Shown here: positions 11,628 through 22,984 of the stretch, one piece after another
Layout: every line of letters starts with the position of its first letter
How positions within the stretch are numbered: the first letter of the stretch is position 1
From: Nemertoderma westbladi
Taxonomy: Eukaryota; Xenacoelomorpha; Nemertodermatida; Nemertodermatidae
Length of the DNA stretch: 64,000 nt
Direction of reading: 5' to 3'
NCBI GenBank assembly: GCA_032718475.1
Contig: JAUCBJ010002381.1
Location: forward strand, 1 to 64,000
Made by a program: the position numbers and the translations under genes
Notes under the pieces: generated by a model
Told to the model about the DNA's origin: nothing
What the model saw: the letters and a program-made list of their open reading frames with translations, nothing else
Database searches by the model: none

Positions 11628-12080
11628 TATTTAATTAACCGTCACTCACCCCACAACAATTCACTTATTATTATTAGTAGTTCTGATTATGTTTATCATG
11701 GAAAAAATGAATTTTAATATTCCAATTTTATTCTGTTTTTCATAAATGATGAAGTCATTATTTTTTCAAAATTCTACCCCTTAAATATTTAATCAATGCA
11801 ATACGATTGAAATTTTCAAATCAGTGGTCCTTACATATTGACAAATATAACTTGTAGATATAATTTTGAAATTTTGATCAGAACTAATTTAACTAATTTA
11901 TAATATTTTTTTTTTATTTTGGGCCGATTTTTTTTTATTTTCGGCCCAAAACATAACTTATACTAAAACTTTAAGAACTTAAACTTAAACTATACTAAAA
12001 GTTTTAGTGGTCAATAAAATTTATTGGTCATTCCCTGAAAATTTCAATCGAATTCATTAAATATAAAGGAGTAGGCCTAG
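11628..12080. other. AT-rich spacer, no gene
   Basis: Only A/T-rich sequence and a small hairpin (gggccga / tcggccc near 11920-11947). Nothing else recognisable. Confidence 0.6.
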
Positions 12081-12102
12081 TAGAAATTTGCGCACGAGAT
12101 AA

Positions 12103-13590
12103 GTGGTAATATGTGAATGGGCATCAGCAGATGATAGTGGCAATGGTGGAATTGGTCTATTGATGAATCCAACTGCATATGCAGCATTGGACATAACAGA
12201 TACGATACAGATACCCAACAGCTTACGAACGCGACGACGCGTACAACCTTACCCGGTCGGGACTGCGACTGTCAACTCCACCAGTCCCGTCACATATGGA
12301 GGGGACCGTTACCCCCGATGATATATCCAATGCAAAGAAAGTCGATGGGCCCGACGGGTGAACCGCACCCAACAGCAAGGCAGTCTGTATCCCAACCATC
12401 GAGAGCGCGCTGGAAGTACAAGCGATGGGAATGGCAACACTCATCGACGCGCTGAAGACCAGGATCGAGCTACCGCCAGTGGAGCCATTCAAATTTGATG
12501 GTAGTAAGCCGGAGGAATATCTGCAAATTCCGGCGTATGTACAGCAATGAAATTTTAACAAAAAACTTGATGCAGGCGGAGTGCCTTAAATACTTGCAAG
12601 TCTACACAGGGGGGCCAGCATACGACATCGTGAGGCAATACCAAGGTATTGAAGGAGGATTCACAACTGCATGGTGAGCCCTGGACAGGGAATTCGGGCA
12701 TCCTGCAAAGATTATCCGACAAACCTTAAAGGGGATAACATCTGGCGGACTTCAGGATAACCCTGTCAGCATTAAAACCTTTGCGAATAAGGTAGAAAAG
12801 GCGCTAATTGTATTAAAGACCCTAGATGCACCTTACGAACTCAATGCATCGAATAACATCACTACAATAGTGCAGGCACTACCGATCTGGCTGAGGAACA
12901 AGGGGAGAAAGATCGCCTTCTCCACCCAGGAGAAGAAAGGTGCGGAGCCAGGGCTGGAGGAGATGTCAAACTTACTTAATTATGAAGCAGAATTTGTAAA
13001 GTACCGATTATCTCGGTAAAGTACCGAAAGCGGAATGCAGCTGGCCTAAACCCGAACATAGTCCGGCGGACCCATTTCTGAGAGTGAGGCACAATCATTG
13101 CCATACGCAACCATCCAGGGGTCTTGTAGTCCACAGAACAGCCGTGGTGACTATGGAGAAAACAACACCCCTGGCATGGGTATGTGCAACCAAGACAATA
13201 AACCATCCGACTCGGACCTGTACGAAGTGGGGACTTCTAGTCCACATAACAGCCGTGGTAACTATGGAAGAAACAACACCCCTGACGCGGGTTTATACAA
13301 TCAAAACAACAAACCATCCGGCTCGGACCTGGACGAAATATGCAAGACGCTATACAGAGAGCATTATAACCCATTCTATAGGTGTCAAATACATAGAAAG
13401 CATGTGCATATGTGGGATACGACGCATAAGACCACTGATTGCGACCAGTGGCGGGCACTGCTGAAAGAAGATTGATTAGACTATACAGGGAGATTTGGGT
13501 TATGCCATAGATGCGCGAGGGGAGGACATCAGAAGGATAGGTGTTGAGAGAAACCACCAAAGTACACTGAGACTGATGAGACTGGAGGCC
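12103..13590 (+). pseudogene. BEL/Pao gag remnant with zinc-knuckle region
   Basis: Reading across frames, 12480-12530 gives EPFKFDGSKPEEYLQ, 12560-12700 gives LKYLQVYTGGPAYDIVRQ followed by LDREFGHPAKIIRQ, and 12720-13010 continues helical. This is the pattern of the BEL/Pao gag domain (DUF1759 type: short helix, L-x2-YL, G-x-A, Y-x2-A, L-x3-FG). Further on (13370-13550) come Cys/His motifs ending LCHRCARGGHQKDRC, a CX2CX4HX4C nucleocapsid knuckle. At least four stops or frameshifts break the frame. Around 13098-13345 a roughly 125-bp segment is duplicated (ccgtggtgactatgg / ccgtggtaactatgg). Confidence 0.7.
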
Positions 13591-13683
13591 AAACCATGGC
13601 GATGAGCACCATGAGAGCAAAGAGGAAGAGGACGGTACTACTCGGAGTAGTACTAGTGAGAATAATAGGAGAGGACAATACTA

Positions 13684-14892
13684 ATGTTGGTCGATAGTGG
13701 AGCAGCGTTCATGCTAACAGAGGGTTGGGTGGCCAAAAAGATAGGGTTACGAATGAGGCCAAGCAAGATGGCGGTAACCACTATCTCGAGTAAAGACAAG
13801 GTCTTGAAGATAAGAACGGGGCATTACAAAATATCAGCTATAACACCAGGGTGCAATTATGGGGCGACCATCGATCCCATTCAAATAATAGAATCTATTA
13901 ATATGAACGCAAGGCGGCCCACAAAGATCAAGGTCGAGCAATACTGGTTCCTGGATGATATCGATTTCTCCGTGCCTGAACTGGACGTCCCGAAAGTATC
14001 CCTCATAGTCGGCATGGACTGTCCGACGGCCCACGAGAGACAACGGACCATATTCGGAGAGGATAGGGAGTGAGACCTGATGGCGATTCTCACGCCATTT
14101 GGATGGATACTCAGCGGCCCAATCAAGACTAGAATTCCGTTTAGTGTGTCGGAATCCTCAGGATGCATGTTCGCGGGCACAATGAGAGAAATGGAGGACG
14201 AAGGAGCAGAGAAGAAACCAAAGACGGACGATGGGGATGTCCCATATGGGAAGAGGCCCGAGCGAGGATACCAGGAGTCGGGGATGGGTATGGATCTGGA
14301 ACCACGCATAGTGGAGCGTGATGAAAGGGTGGAGGATAAGTCCAGAGAAATACCGCCGATAGATGGGTCAGGAGGAGAAACAACAGCAAGAGAGTGGGCG
14401 GAGGAGATTGGGCTCGACGCAGAGGATCTTGAGGCGATGGGATGGAACATAGATGTTCCTGGTGAGTATCGGTATGAGGATGGAGAAGAGTGGACAGCGG
14501 GATGTCTGGAGAGATGTCCGGAACAGACGCCAGTCCGGTTGAGAGGCATGCTGGTGGGGAGGAGGTCGAGTAGGAGGACAGGATGGAAGGGGAGAGGACG
14601 TAAGAAGATTAGACCAAGGGTGGAGAAGCCCATGATGAAGCGTGACAAAGGAGGCAGGAAAGTTGGAGGAGGCGTGTTGTACACACACACGGGGCTGGCA
14701 AAAAGTGAGGGGGCATTGAATGGTAAGCCATTATGCGTACCGAGGGATGACCTAGGGTCATCGGGGGCTTTAACGCCAGCACACATATTGAGGGGGTGGT
14801 CAGCAAAGGTGGCATATACCAGTGAGGATGACAAGAAGGGCGGCATTCTACCGCCAAGTGATGACGAGATGAAGGGTGCATTTTGCCATTAG
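13684..14892 (+). pseudogene. BEL/Pao protease fused in frame to integrase edge
   Basis: One reading frame interrupted by a single TGA (14071-14073). The first 130 codons carry the retropepsin active site LVDSGA (residues 2-7) and VSLIVGMDCPTAHE; after the stop, LTPFGWILSGP follows. Together these are the BEL protease plus DUF1758 region. About 180 residues of highly charged sequence follow, unlike RT or RNase H. Near 14700-14790, GALNGKPLCVPRDD and LTPAHILRG match the BEL integrase end (catalytic Glu region, LN-R-PL, LTP-H-L-GR). The RT-to-integrase core is therefore deleted while the frame stays open, with a charged insert of unknown origin. Confidence 0.65.
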
Positions 14893-14946
14893 GGGATGAC
14901 GATAAGGAGTTCTGTGGGGTGGAGGAGAGACCCGATTTTAGGGTGT

Positions 14947-15385
14947 AAGAGAAGGAGAGGTCAGATCCAAGAGAGTTGGAACTGACGGAGGAGAAGGGAA
15001 GGTCAGATCCAAGAGAGTTGGAACTGATGAAGGAGAAGGGAAGATCAGATCCAAGATAGTTGGAACTGACAGGAAGGTCAGATCCAAGAGAGTTGGAACT
15101 GACGGAGGAGAAGGGAAGGTCAGATCCAAGAGAGTTGGAACTGATGGAGGAGAAGGGAAGATGAGATCCAAGAGAGTTGGAACTGACAGGATGGTCAGAT
15201 CCAAGAGAGTTGGAACTGACGGAGGAGAAGGGAAGATCAGATGCAAGAGAGTTGGAACTGACGGAGGAGAAGGGAAGATCAGATCCAAGAGAGTTGGAAC
15301 TGACAGAAAGGTCAGATCCAAGAGAGTTGGAACTGACAAAAAGGTCAGATCCAAGAGAGTTGGAACTGACAGGGAGAGTGGGGTG
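14947..15385. repeat. Minisatellite with 27/48-bp units
   Basis: About 12 copies of a core aggtcagatccaagagagtt ggaactgac, alternately with and without a ggaggagaaggga extension. In one frame it encodes repeats of RSDPRELELT with or without EEKG. It follows directly after the integrase fragment. Confidence 0.9.
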
Positions 15386-15555
15386 AAGGGGACCTACAGG
15401 GGGGCAGTGGGAGAGTTGCCTACTGCAAGAATCGCCCTTAGGATGTTGAGTCATCCAATAAGTTGGACTAAGGGGGGTGGGAATGAGGGCGATACACCCT
15501 TCCCACAAAATAAATAATATAAAATCGTATATATAAAAAAAATGGTATGAGTAGG

Positions 15556-15905
15556 TACAATTACGTATGTCTGATGGGTGAATAATGTACAATACATACG
15601 TAGTAATGTATGGTACGACGTACAAACGTACAGCAATTTACGCACGCCGGGTCAATGGGACCATACATACGCACTAACCAATTACGTACGTCTGATGGGT
15701 ACATAATGTACAATACATACATAGTAACGTATGGTACAATGTACCAAGATACATTAATTTACGCACGCCAGGTCAATGGGACCATACATATGCACTAACC
15801 AGTTACGTACGTCTAATGGGTACATAATGTACAATACATACGTACTAACGTATGGTATGACGTACCAACGTACAGTAATTTATGCATGCCAGGTCAATGG
15901 GAACA
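15556..15905. repeat. About 123-bp tandem repeat, three copies
   Basis: Three units (starts near 15556, 15680 and 15803) rich in acgtacgt-type palindromes, each containing cgtctgatgggt or a variant and ending in cacgccaggtcaatggga or similar. They lie in the 3' non-coding part of BEL-1. Confidence 0.85.
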
Positions 15906-16427
15906 AATACCGGATCAACGGGAGTAATGACTAGAACAGTAGGACGAGGCTTTAGACGGATCTAACTGACATGATGTACACATGCGTGGGACCCGATGGG
16001 AGTGCGGAGATTGGCAGCGGGGACGGTTTGAGAATGAGAGTATGAGGGGGAATGAGATTGAGGAGGTGTTAGGGTATGAGGGAGTGAAAGATGTGCGAGA
16101 TTCAAGAGTGGGGAGGGGGGCGAGCATAGAGGAGGATGAGTCCCAAAGGGACTGGTGAGAGAGGAAGGGACAAAGGTCCATGAGGAAAATCGTGTAGAGA
16201 GGGAGCACAATGATTCTCAAACAGAGACACCAGATACCTTGGTGCAACATAGCTCGCAATTGCACCAAGGATGGGTAGTAACAACACACCCATGGGGGCC
16301 GGTCTGAAAAGCCGACCCAAAGAAGAAAACTCCACCCCACATCCAATATTAGATTGGGTTCCAGCAGAATTGAAGCGCACATGAGGTTGATGCTATTTTC
16401 TCACCGGGAAGATAGCATGGGGGGGAG

Positions 16428-16965
16428 TGTAAGTGGATTCAATTCCCTACATTACCCACCCAAAATGGGATCAGTGGCATTTTACCAATATAGTTGGCGA
16501 TGCGAGATTACCAATAATAATCTCGCCTCATAACCAACTGGGGGGTGGGGGGGCGATACACGCCCTAAGCCACAGAGAGGGGTGAGAGGTCGAACCACCT
16601 CAGATTGACAAACCAGCTGGTGAGGCTAGCAGCAGGGGGTAACACCAACAGGGAGTGGCGAAGTGACAATTAGTATATAAGCCAATAGCGGGCAGGGAAG
16701 CACGTGGGGAAGGACAGGAGTGCATCCATTGGGTATTAGAGGCCGCCCAGTAGTGTAGGTCTAAAACCAATATGTGTCAATGGTATAACTCATGTGATCA
16801 CCCATTATTACTTCAGTTGTGTTAGTTAATTCCGTTACGGTTGTGAGATTGGAATAGTTTTGACCGTCGTTGTTATTAAATCATTACTATATTGTTTCTG
16901 TTATTGTGCACCACCATCACATTCAGACTGTGCTACTATTAACTGCTGTCATTAACAAACACTGA
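16428..16965 (+). repeat. 3' LTR of BEL-1
   Basis: It starts TGTAAGTGGATTC immediately after a G-rich polypurine tract. The same junction (ggcggggag then TGTGAGCGGATTC) is seen on the minus strand at 40298. The LTR contains a TATA box (16674) and an attaaa hexamer near 16887. The right end is uncertain, placed near attaacaaaca just before gypsy-like coding sequence. No second copy is available to fix it. Confidence 0.6.
16674..16681 (+). promoter_or_regulatory. TATA box in BEL-1 LTR
   Basis: TATATAAG about 246 bp into the LTR, a plausible U3 promoter position. The downstream transcription start is not identifiable. Confidence 0.5.
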
Positions 16966-16975
16966 GAATCTAACT

Positions 16976-18508
16976 CTTATTTTCAACGGCCTTCAGCCTA
17001 AGATACAAGCTTTAGAAAAAGCTGCGTTCACGATATATGATCAGCATTCTGATGATGTCAAAGAAAACTATGATTTGATAGTTCACGCTCTATCAGTTGC
17101 ATTCTCGCTAACTCCAACACAGGCCTACTCTTGAGTTTGTGAAACGGGTGTGGTCCCCAGACGAGACCATAGAAGTGTATCTATCAGACCTTAAACGTTT
17201 GATAGTATTAAATGGAATTAAACCGTCTGATTTAGAACGAATTCTGCCAATCGTAAAGTGTCAGTTTTTAAATGGCTTGCCAGAAGATGTAAGTAGCCAG
17301 TTAGTTACTATGACAGTGCAGAAGACGTATTGACATTGGAAGAGTTGATAGTAAAGGCAACACGAGTTAATGTAGATCGAAGAGCCAATGCGAGTTGCAA
17401 CAGCGGTAGTCTAATTGGAGCTGTAGGCAGGGCTCCATGACAGATAAACCAGTCGAACAGTAACGATCCAAGTAGACCCATTGCTCGAAATTAATCTACA
17501 TTCATTTGCTTTAATTGTGGCAAAGCAGGGCATATTGCGTCTCAGTGTAGAGGAGAGAGAAAATCAGTCCAATGTTATCGATGTTCCGGATATGGCCACA
17601 TGGCAAAGAATTGCGGAACGAAAGAGACGGGAATCGGGAGCGGGGGATTGTAGGTGTTGCTGCGCTACCTTCCTCCAAGAACATCTTACCAAAGTGTGCA
17701 GCGAAAATGTCCATACCTGACAACGAAACTGCAGCTAAGTATAACTGTAAGATTGGTGTAGATTCATACTGTTCTCAATCTATTATATCCTCAGCTTTTT
17801 TGTACAGTAAACCAATGTTTGTTTTTTCGAATGTTTATTTGAAAACGTTTATGATGTTAAACGGTAAAAAAATCCAAACTGTGGGTAAAGTTCGTATTTG
17901 TTTGTATGAGTTACAAGGAATTAGTAATAGTGTTCTTATAGACGTGTGGGTAGTGAATGGTTATGACATATTTGATGTAGATTTGCTTCTTGGTATAGAT
18001 GCTATTGTGCAGTTGGGGGTGTCCAAATATGTTCGAATGATAATAAAACTGTCAAATAAATAATAATAAAAAAAAAAAAAAACAAAAAAAAAAAAAAAAT
18101 TCCGGAATAAATGTAGTAAATGATGTTTGTGGTACGATTGCATCTACATGTGAAGACGACATTACAAACAACAAACTGATATCCAATGATGATAAATGTA
18201 CAATGAAATTACATAAAAACAATAGTTTTAGTCCTACCTGCCTTTTGAATAATGATAATATCAAACAAAATGTGCATAAACTAAATTCAACAACTACTAA
18301 ATTTCACAAACATGAAAATGGGGATGTTACTATATATATAACTGAGAGTGATTTTGTTGTTAGATTTGAATTCAAGAAGAAGCGTTGGATATTAGAATGG
18401 GTGTGGAAAAATAACATTCCTCCGAACCACAAAATCGACAGTGGTATTGGGGATTATGGAATAAAGTTAGATAATGCACATACACAAATGTTTGACAAGG
18501 AAATTTAA
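16976..18508 (+). pseudogene. Gypsy-like gag-protease remnant
   Basis: Across several frames: a capsid-like helical region (17000-17340, including LDLERILPIVKC-type sequence), two nucleocapsid zinc knuckles (about 17505-17625: CFNCGKAGHIASQC and CYRCSGYGHMAKNC, both CX2CX4HX4C), then an aspartic-protease-like region at 17700-18060 with CKIGVDSYCSQS and DLLLGIDAIVQLG. The catalytic DTG/DSG is DSY, so activity is doubtful. A pre-RT region follows (18203-18508: DFVVRFEFKKKRWILEW). No RT follows, because LINE sequence begins at 18727. At least four frame breaks and an A-rich tract (18070-18100) show decay. No LTR assignable. Confidence 0.65.
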
Positions 18509-18726
18509 GGGTGCCTTTTGTGTGAGATTGGTTTTGTGTGATTCAGCGGGGTTGGAGAAATAGCTGATTGTATGTGTGGATGAAGGAGAGAGGGGAGGAG
18601 TTCAGAAGGTTAGGTGAATTGGTGACGAGTTGATTAAAAAGTTATTTAATGTGCTATTTTATATATTTTGATATTGACTTAAGATTTTCGCGATTTAGAT
18701 ATTATCTTGGTGTTTTCTCGTTTACA

Positions 18727-20095
18727 GCAACCTATCGCTCTATAGATCTTTTCGGGGAATCTCATTGATCTCGATTGCTGCAAATCTATACAATAGAATT
18801 ATATTAAATCGCATCAGGGATCCCATTGAGAGCGCTGCTATGTGGAAATCAGAATGTAAAAGTTGTGGGACCATGGATCGTATTTTGGCGTTTGGAAGTA
18901 TAATTGAAGATTTATCAAAAAAATAAATACAGACATTTGGCTGTTATCATTTTGACTTCTTCGAGGCCTTTGATTCAGTCTCTCGCTTACGTATGTTCAG
19001 CATACTTTCATTATATGGGATTCCTGATGAAATTGCTGCAGCAATCAAATCAGTATACGATGCTTCGACAACATTTTGTGTCTACAGTTGACGGTGACAC
19101 AGAACCATTTGAAGTGTTATGGGGAGTCCTCCAGGGAGACACACTTGCGCCATTCTTCTTTATAATTATGGTTGAATATGTTCTACGCATGTCCATATAT
19201 CATCTTAATGATGATGGGGTGATTGTAAATACATCTACTGGCACCAGAAGTCGAGGAAATCCTGCCAAGTACCTTACCTTACTGATCTAGACTTTGCTGA
19301 TGACTTAGGAGTACTATCAGAATCACTAAAGGGAGCCCAACGGCTCATCAGCTCATTAGCTATTTTTATTAACTCCAAATAAAGACCAAAATTTTGACAG
19401 TTAACTTTGAAAGTCTTCAGCAAGTCTCTGACCGTATGAGCATAAGCTGAAAGGATGGTATGCTTGAGCATGTGTACGACTTCTGTTACCTGGGATCATG
19501 GATCCGGAAGTCAGGTGAGGACCTTCGAATACGTAAGGGAAAGGCATGGGCAGCCTTGAATAGACTTTCCAGGATTCGGAAGTCACCGAGAATTATTCGG
19601 AAACTTAAGGTACGATTATTTAGAGCAGCAGTAGTTCCAGTACTCCACTATGGGAGTCCATGCTGGGCTCTAACTGCTGAGGACACCAAATCTCTGGATG
19701 GCACATTCACAAGAATGCTACGCCGGGTCCATTGTGTCAAGTACAATGCACAGATCTCCTACCAGACACTATATAATATTGGAGGTGTCTCATTTGGCTC
19801 CCCCAAGCTTGACACTAGAACAAAGTCGCCTCCGCTTTGCAGGACATTGCTTTCGCCGTGACGACCAGCCAGCGCATAATCTTGTGCTTTGGCAGCCTCA
19901 TGGAGTGAATAAGCATGGTGGACAGCCCATGACATTCTTGGGACGCATCTTAAAGCACACTGACCTTGAAGATGCGGATGATCTAGCAAATGTCATGGGT
20001 GATAGGGAGTTGTGGTGGCGCAATTTTGTCAACAAGCCGGTACAGCCTTCTTAAAAATGCAGCTGCAATGCAGCATGCCGATCCTAGTAGTATCA
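18727..20095 (+). mobile_element. 5'-truncated RTE-like LINE (RT half)
   Basis: Corresponds to 53636-55020 of the well-preserved copy, starting at caacctatcgctctat and ending gatcctagtagta. It carries RT remnants: the GVLQGDTLAPF motif, a decayed FADD-type region (DFADDLGVLSES, split by a frameshift near 19290) and the C-terminal FAGHCFRR region. Numerous frameshifts. Direct repeat gtttaca flanks it (18720-18726 and 20096-20102). The uninterrupted site exists in copy 2 near 32635-32645. Confidence 0.85.
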
Positions 20096-20172
20096 GTTTA
20101 CAACTTTATTTTTTTTTCTGAGAATTTACTGGCCAAGGGTAGATAATATAAATTATTTGATAAAAGAAATAG

Positions 20173-21328
20173 ACAACAATTGCCATCAAATGACTTGAAT
20201 TTGGGTCGATATGGACCACCAATTACATCCAGTGTGGTTCAGGGTACTAAATTACCAAGTATGTCCCATATTTTACCTATTCCTCCAGAGAGCCAATATT
20301 ATTCCAGTCGGTTCTCTAATGCTACTAATCAAATAAGTGCATCTTTTATGACACCAAACATATGTCCGGGTGATATTTACCCATTACAATATACATCAGC
20401 TAATATGGTTCCGCCCCATCTAAATGAAAATAATTTAAAAAGGAAACGAAGTACATCTGAGATAGATCAGGTTCCTGTAAGACGTTTGGTGCCGATTTAT
20501 ATAACCCCGAGTACAACCAGTATGGAACATCTATATGGAAACCCAAGTACATCCCTTGTTGGTAAGAGTCCCGGGAGTGGTTCTGTTGCTTCTTTACATC
20601 ATAAAGCTACACAGATTAGAGTTTTAGATAATAATAATATTCCAATCGAATATACATCAATCAACTCAATGCCTGATACAAAAATTGAATTGCTTATTTC
20701 ATTTGATAAAGAAACAAATTTGCTTAAATGCAAGAAAATGTATCGCAAATATTATAAATTTAACATTACGGCTTGTAACACCAGGATCAGGATGGAACCA
20801 GATTCATATGATAATGATATTTGTTTGACAGTCGTACTGAAAAATACGAGCGAAGGGAAATACAAACAAGAATGTCAGATTTTCTTCCATACTGACATAA
20901 AGGCCAATTTGTTTTTTAAATATGTTAAAGACATAAAATATTCGAAGAGAAATGACACTGCATACCCACACATTCCAGAAGCTAATTTAGAATATCAACC
21001 AAAAAAAGTCAAAGTAACAAGAGAAAATTACAAAACACTGAACCCCATACTCGAATTTGATTCGGTTTATAACCCTATCACATTAACCATTGAGAACGAC
21101 GAAGTTGAATGCAACCAGAATTATCCGAGCTATGAAACAACAACAATAGTGGCACTTAGTCGAAACACAAAGGTAGACAGGATATCTAAGAAAGTCACTT
21201 TATCTACTCCGTTAGCTGGTGGTTCGGATAGTTTTGGATGCCGTCATGTGTTCTACTTCAAGGATATAACAGACGCCACGAACTTTGAAAATTTCATTAA
21301 TATAAATATTAAAGTTTACAGCGCCTAA
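20173..21328 (+). CDS. Gene B copy 1: uncharacterised C-terminal exon-like frame
   Basis: Open from 20147 to the stop at 21328. Acceptor-like AGs end at 20166 and 20172; the first in-frame ATG is at 20261 (MSHILPIPPESQYYS). About 382 residues from the exon edge. A basic cluster (KRKRSTSEIDQVPVRR, 20438-20490) looks like a nuclear localisation signal. The region after about residue 150 is a compact, beta-rich-looking domain with scattered Cys, ending GCRHVFYFKDITDATNF and INIKVYSA. No signal peptide or membrane segment. I do not recognise the family. A p53-like or Rel-like DNA-binding fold is a guess from the beta-rich C-terminus plus basic cluster; no diagnostic motif supports it. Differs from copy 2 at 16 bases, 14 of them amino-acid changing. 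Confidence 0.6.
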
Positions 21329-21850
21329 CACTGAAAAGGAGGGTGGTAACACTTGCATTGCTGTCAATCAATGTGATGCAAACATTACCAAAAGCTATCA
21401 CCCAATCCCGGCCGGCTCTTAAAGCCATCTATCTCTATTGGGCTTACTACAGTAAATCGAACTAACTCTTAAGTAATCCGTCAGTTACAGAAACAAACTA
21501 AATTTAATTAAGCTATAAACTAACATTTTTTTAATTTTTATTTTATTTAAAAGATTAATTAAATTACTGCATTTTAGTATTACTTGTTTAAATGTTATTA
21601 ATTCCAGTAGATTCCTGAATATGCCCTGGTCCTGGAATGTCCAATATAGTGCCGTACTTCTGGTAACAACTTGTTCAGTTTAATGGGAAAATGATGAAGC
21701 ACGTTACATTGTTACTGGGTGCTGAATCATGGGACATGCCACCGACGGGAGCTTAAACATTTAACCATCTTCTATAGCGGTAACCAGTTTAACTACAATC
21801 CCCCCATACTTTCTTTCCTATTTAGACCCATTCATCAAACAAGAAGCATC
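21329..21850. other. Shared 3' flank of gene B
   Basis: Nearly identical to 33878-34387 in copy 2. Likely 3' untranslated or immediate downstream sequence. No ORF and no clear canonical polyadenylation hexamer close to the stop. Confidence 0.6.
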
Positions 21851-22150
21851 CCGCCAGCTGAATAGCTCTTCCCAATGTGCCAAATAATAGTATATTATTG
21901 TAGTATACTAGGCCTACACAAGTTCGTAATGTATTATACCGCCAGTTGAATAGCACTTCCCAGTGTGAAAACTAATAATATATTATTTTAGTATACTAGG
22001 CCTTCACAAGTCTGTAATGTATTATCCCGCAGCTGAATAGCTCCTCCCAGAATGCCAACTAATAGTATATTATTGTAGTATACTATGCCTACACAAGTCT
22101 GTAATGTATTATCCCGCCAGCTGAATAGCTCTTCCCAATGTGCCATTTGA
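21851..22150. repeat. About 87-bp tandem repeat, 3.3 copies
   Basis: Units begin ccgccagctgaatagct at about 21851, 21940, 22025 and 22111 and contain atagtatattattgtag. Copy 2 retains about 1.2 units (34388-34502), joined directly to sequence equivalent to 22815. Confidence 0.85.
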
Positions 22151-22815
22151 AAAATACGATATTCGGAAAATACCCCCCCCCCCCCATCTTTTGATTTAAA
22201 CGCGTTTTTATAGGTTTTCTGGACCGCTGAATTGATTGAAAATATTATCGAAGCCTGAAGACTTAGTGGTTCAGCATTTTTGGTGCACCAAAATCAGGGA
22301 GTGGCACTTATTCAAATTTTGAAAAAGTACCACACCCTAATTGTGGTGTACCAATAATGACGTACCAATAAGACTTGAAGCGTCAATATTACTTTCAATC
22401 GATTCAGTGGTCCAGATAACCTATAAAAATGAGTTGAAATGAAAACCTTTTGGTATTTTCTGAATATCGTAATTTTGAAAATTTGAAGTAAGGCTACTTG
22501 CCACGCCCTAATTTTGGTGCACCAAAAATGATGACCACTGAGAATTGAGTCTTCTATATTACTTTCAATCGATTAAGCGGGCCAGAAAACCCATAAAAAT
22601 GCATGGAAATCAAAACTTCTGAGTATTTAACGAATATTGCAATTTTAAAAAATTGAAGTGCCACGCCAAAATTTTACTGCACCAAAAATGACGAACCACT
22701 TCCCTTACATACTTATATAGAGTAGTAAAGTGCTCCATACGAATCAGAATCAATAAAACAAAGCTTCAACATTAAGAATTACTAACTCACAAATGACCTT
22801 GTAAAATTCGAAAAT
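22151..22815. repeat. Degenerate tandem/inverted repeat block around ggtgcaccaaaa
   Basis: Two direct copies of roughly 180 bp (about 22320-22500 and 22505-22690) share tactttcaatcgatt and tttggtgcaccaaaa, with a partly inverted copy at 22180-22320. Absent from copy 2. No coding sequence. Confidence 0.6.
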
Positions 22816-22984
22816 TTCAAAAAAAATTCTGCCGGGGACCAAATTTTGAGGTGGCACCCACATCGAAAAGTTGAAATCGAATTGCAACGCCGTTATTTGC
22901 AAAAGATGCGCCATTAAATTTGACCAATTCTCGTAAAAAATTGGGCTGGTACAAAATGTGGTTGCATAGATAGGCCTACAGCAA

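Larger units (their letters stand above)
12080..16965 (+). mobile_element. Defective BEL/Pao LTR retrotransposon (BEL-1)
   Basis: In order: BEL-type gag remnant, CCHC-like knuckle region, retropepsin and the following BEL protease-C region, a charged segment, the C-terminal edge of integrase, two minisatellites, a polypurine tract (ggggggag before 16428) and a 3' LTR. Reverse transcriptase, RNase H and most of integrase are missing and no 5' LTR is seen. The 3' non-coding region and LTR start are homologous, in inverse orientation, to 40298-40800, so both belong to related families. It lies between gene A and gene B of copy 1 and has no counterpart in copy 2. Confidence 0.8.

Noticed and set aside
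14609-15625. 338-codon minus-strand Ser/Leu-rich frame
   Set aside because: Complement of the 27/48-bp minisatellite and BEL-1 sequence; no independent support.
20173-21328. Assignment of gene B to p53, Rel or another known transcription-factor family
   Set aside because: Only general beta-rich look and a basic cluster; no zinc ligands or DNA-contact motif of those families.
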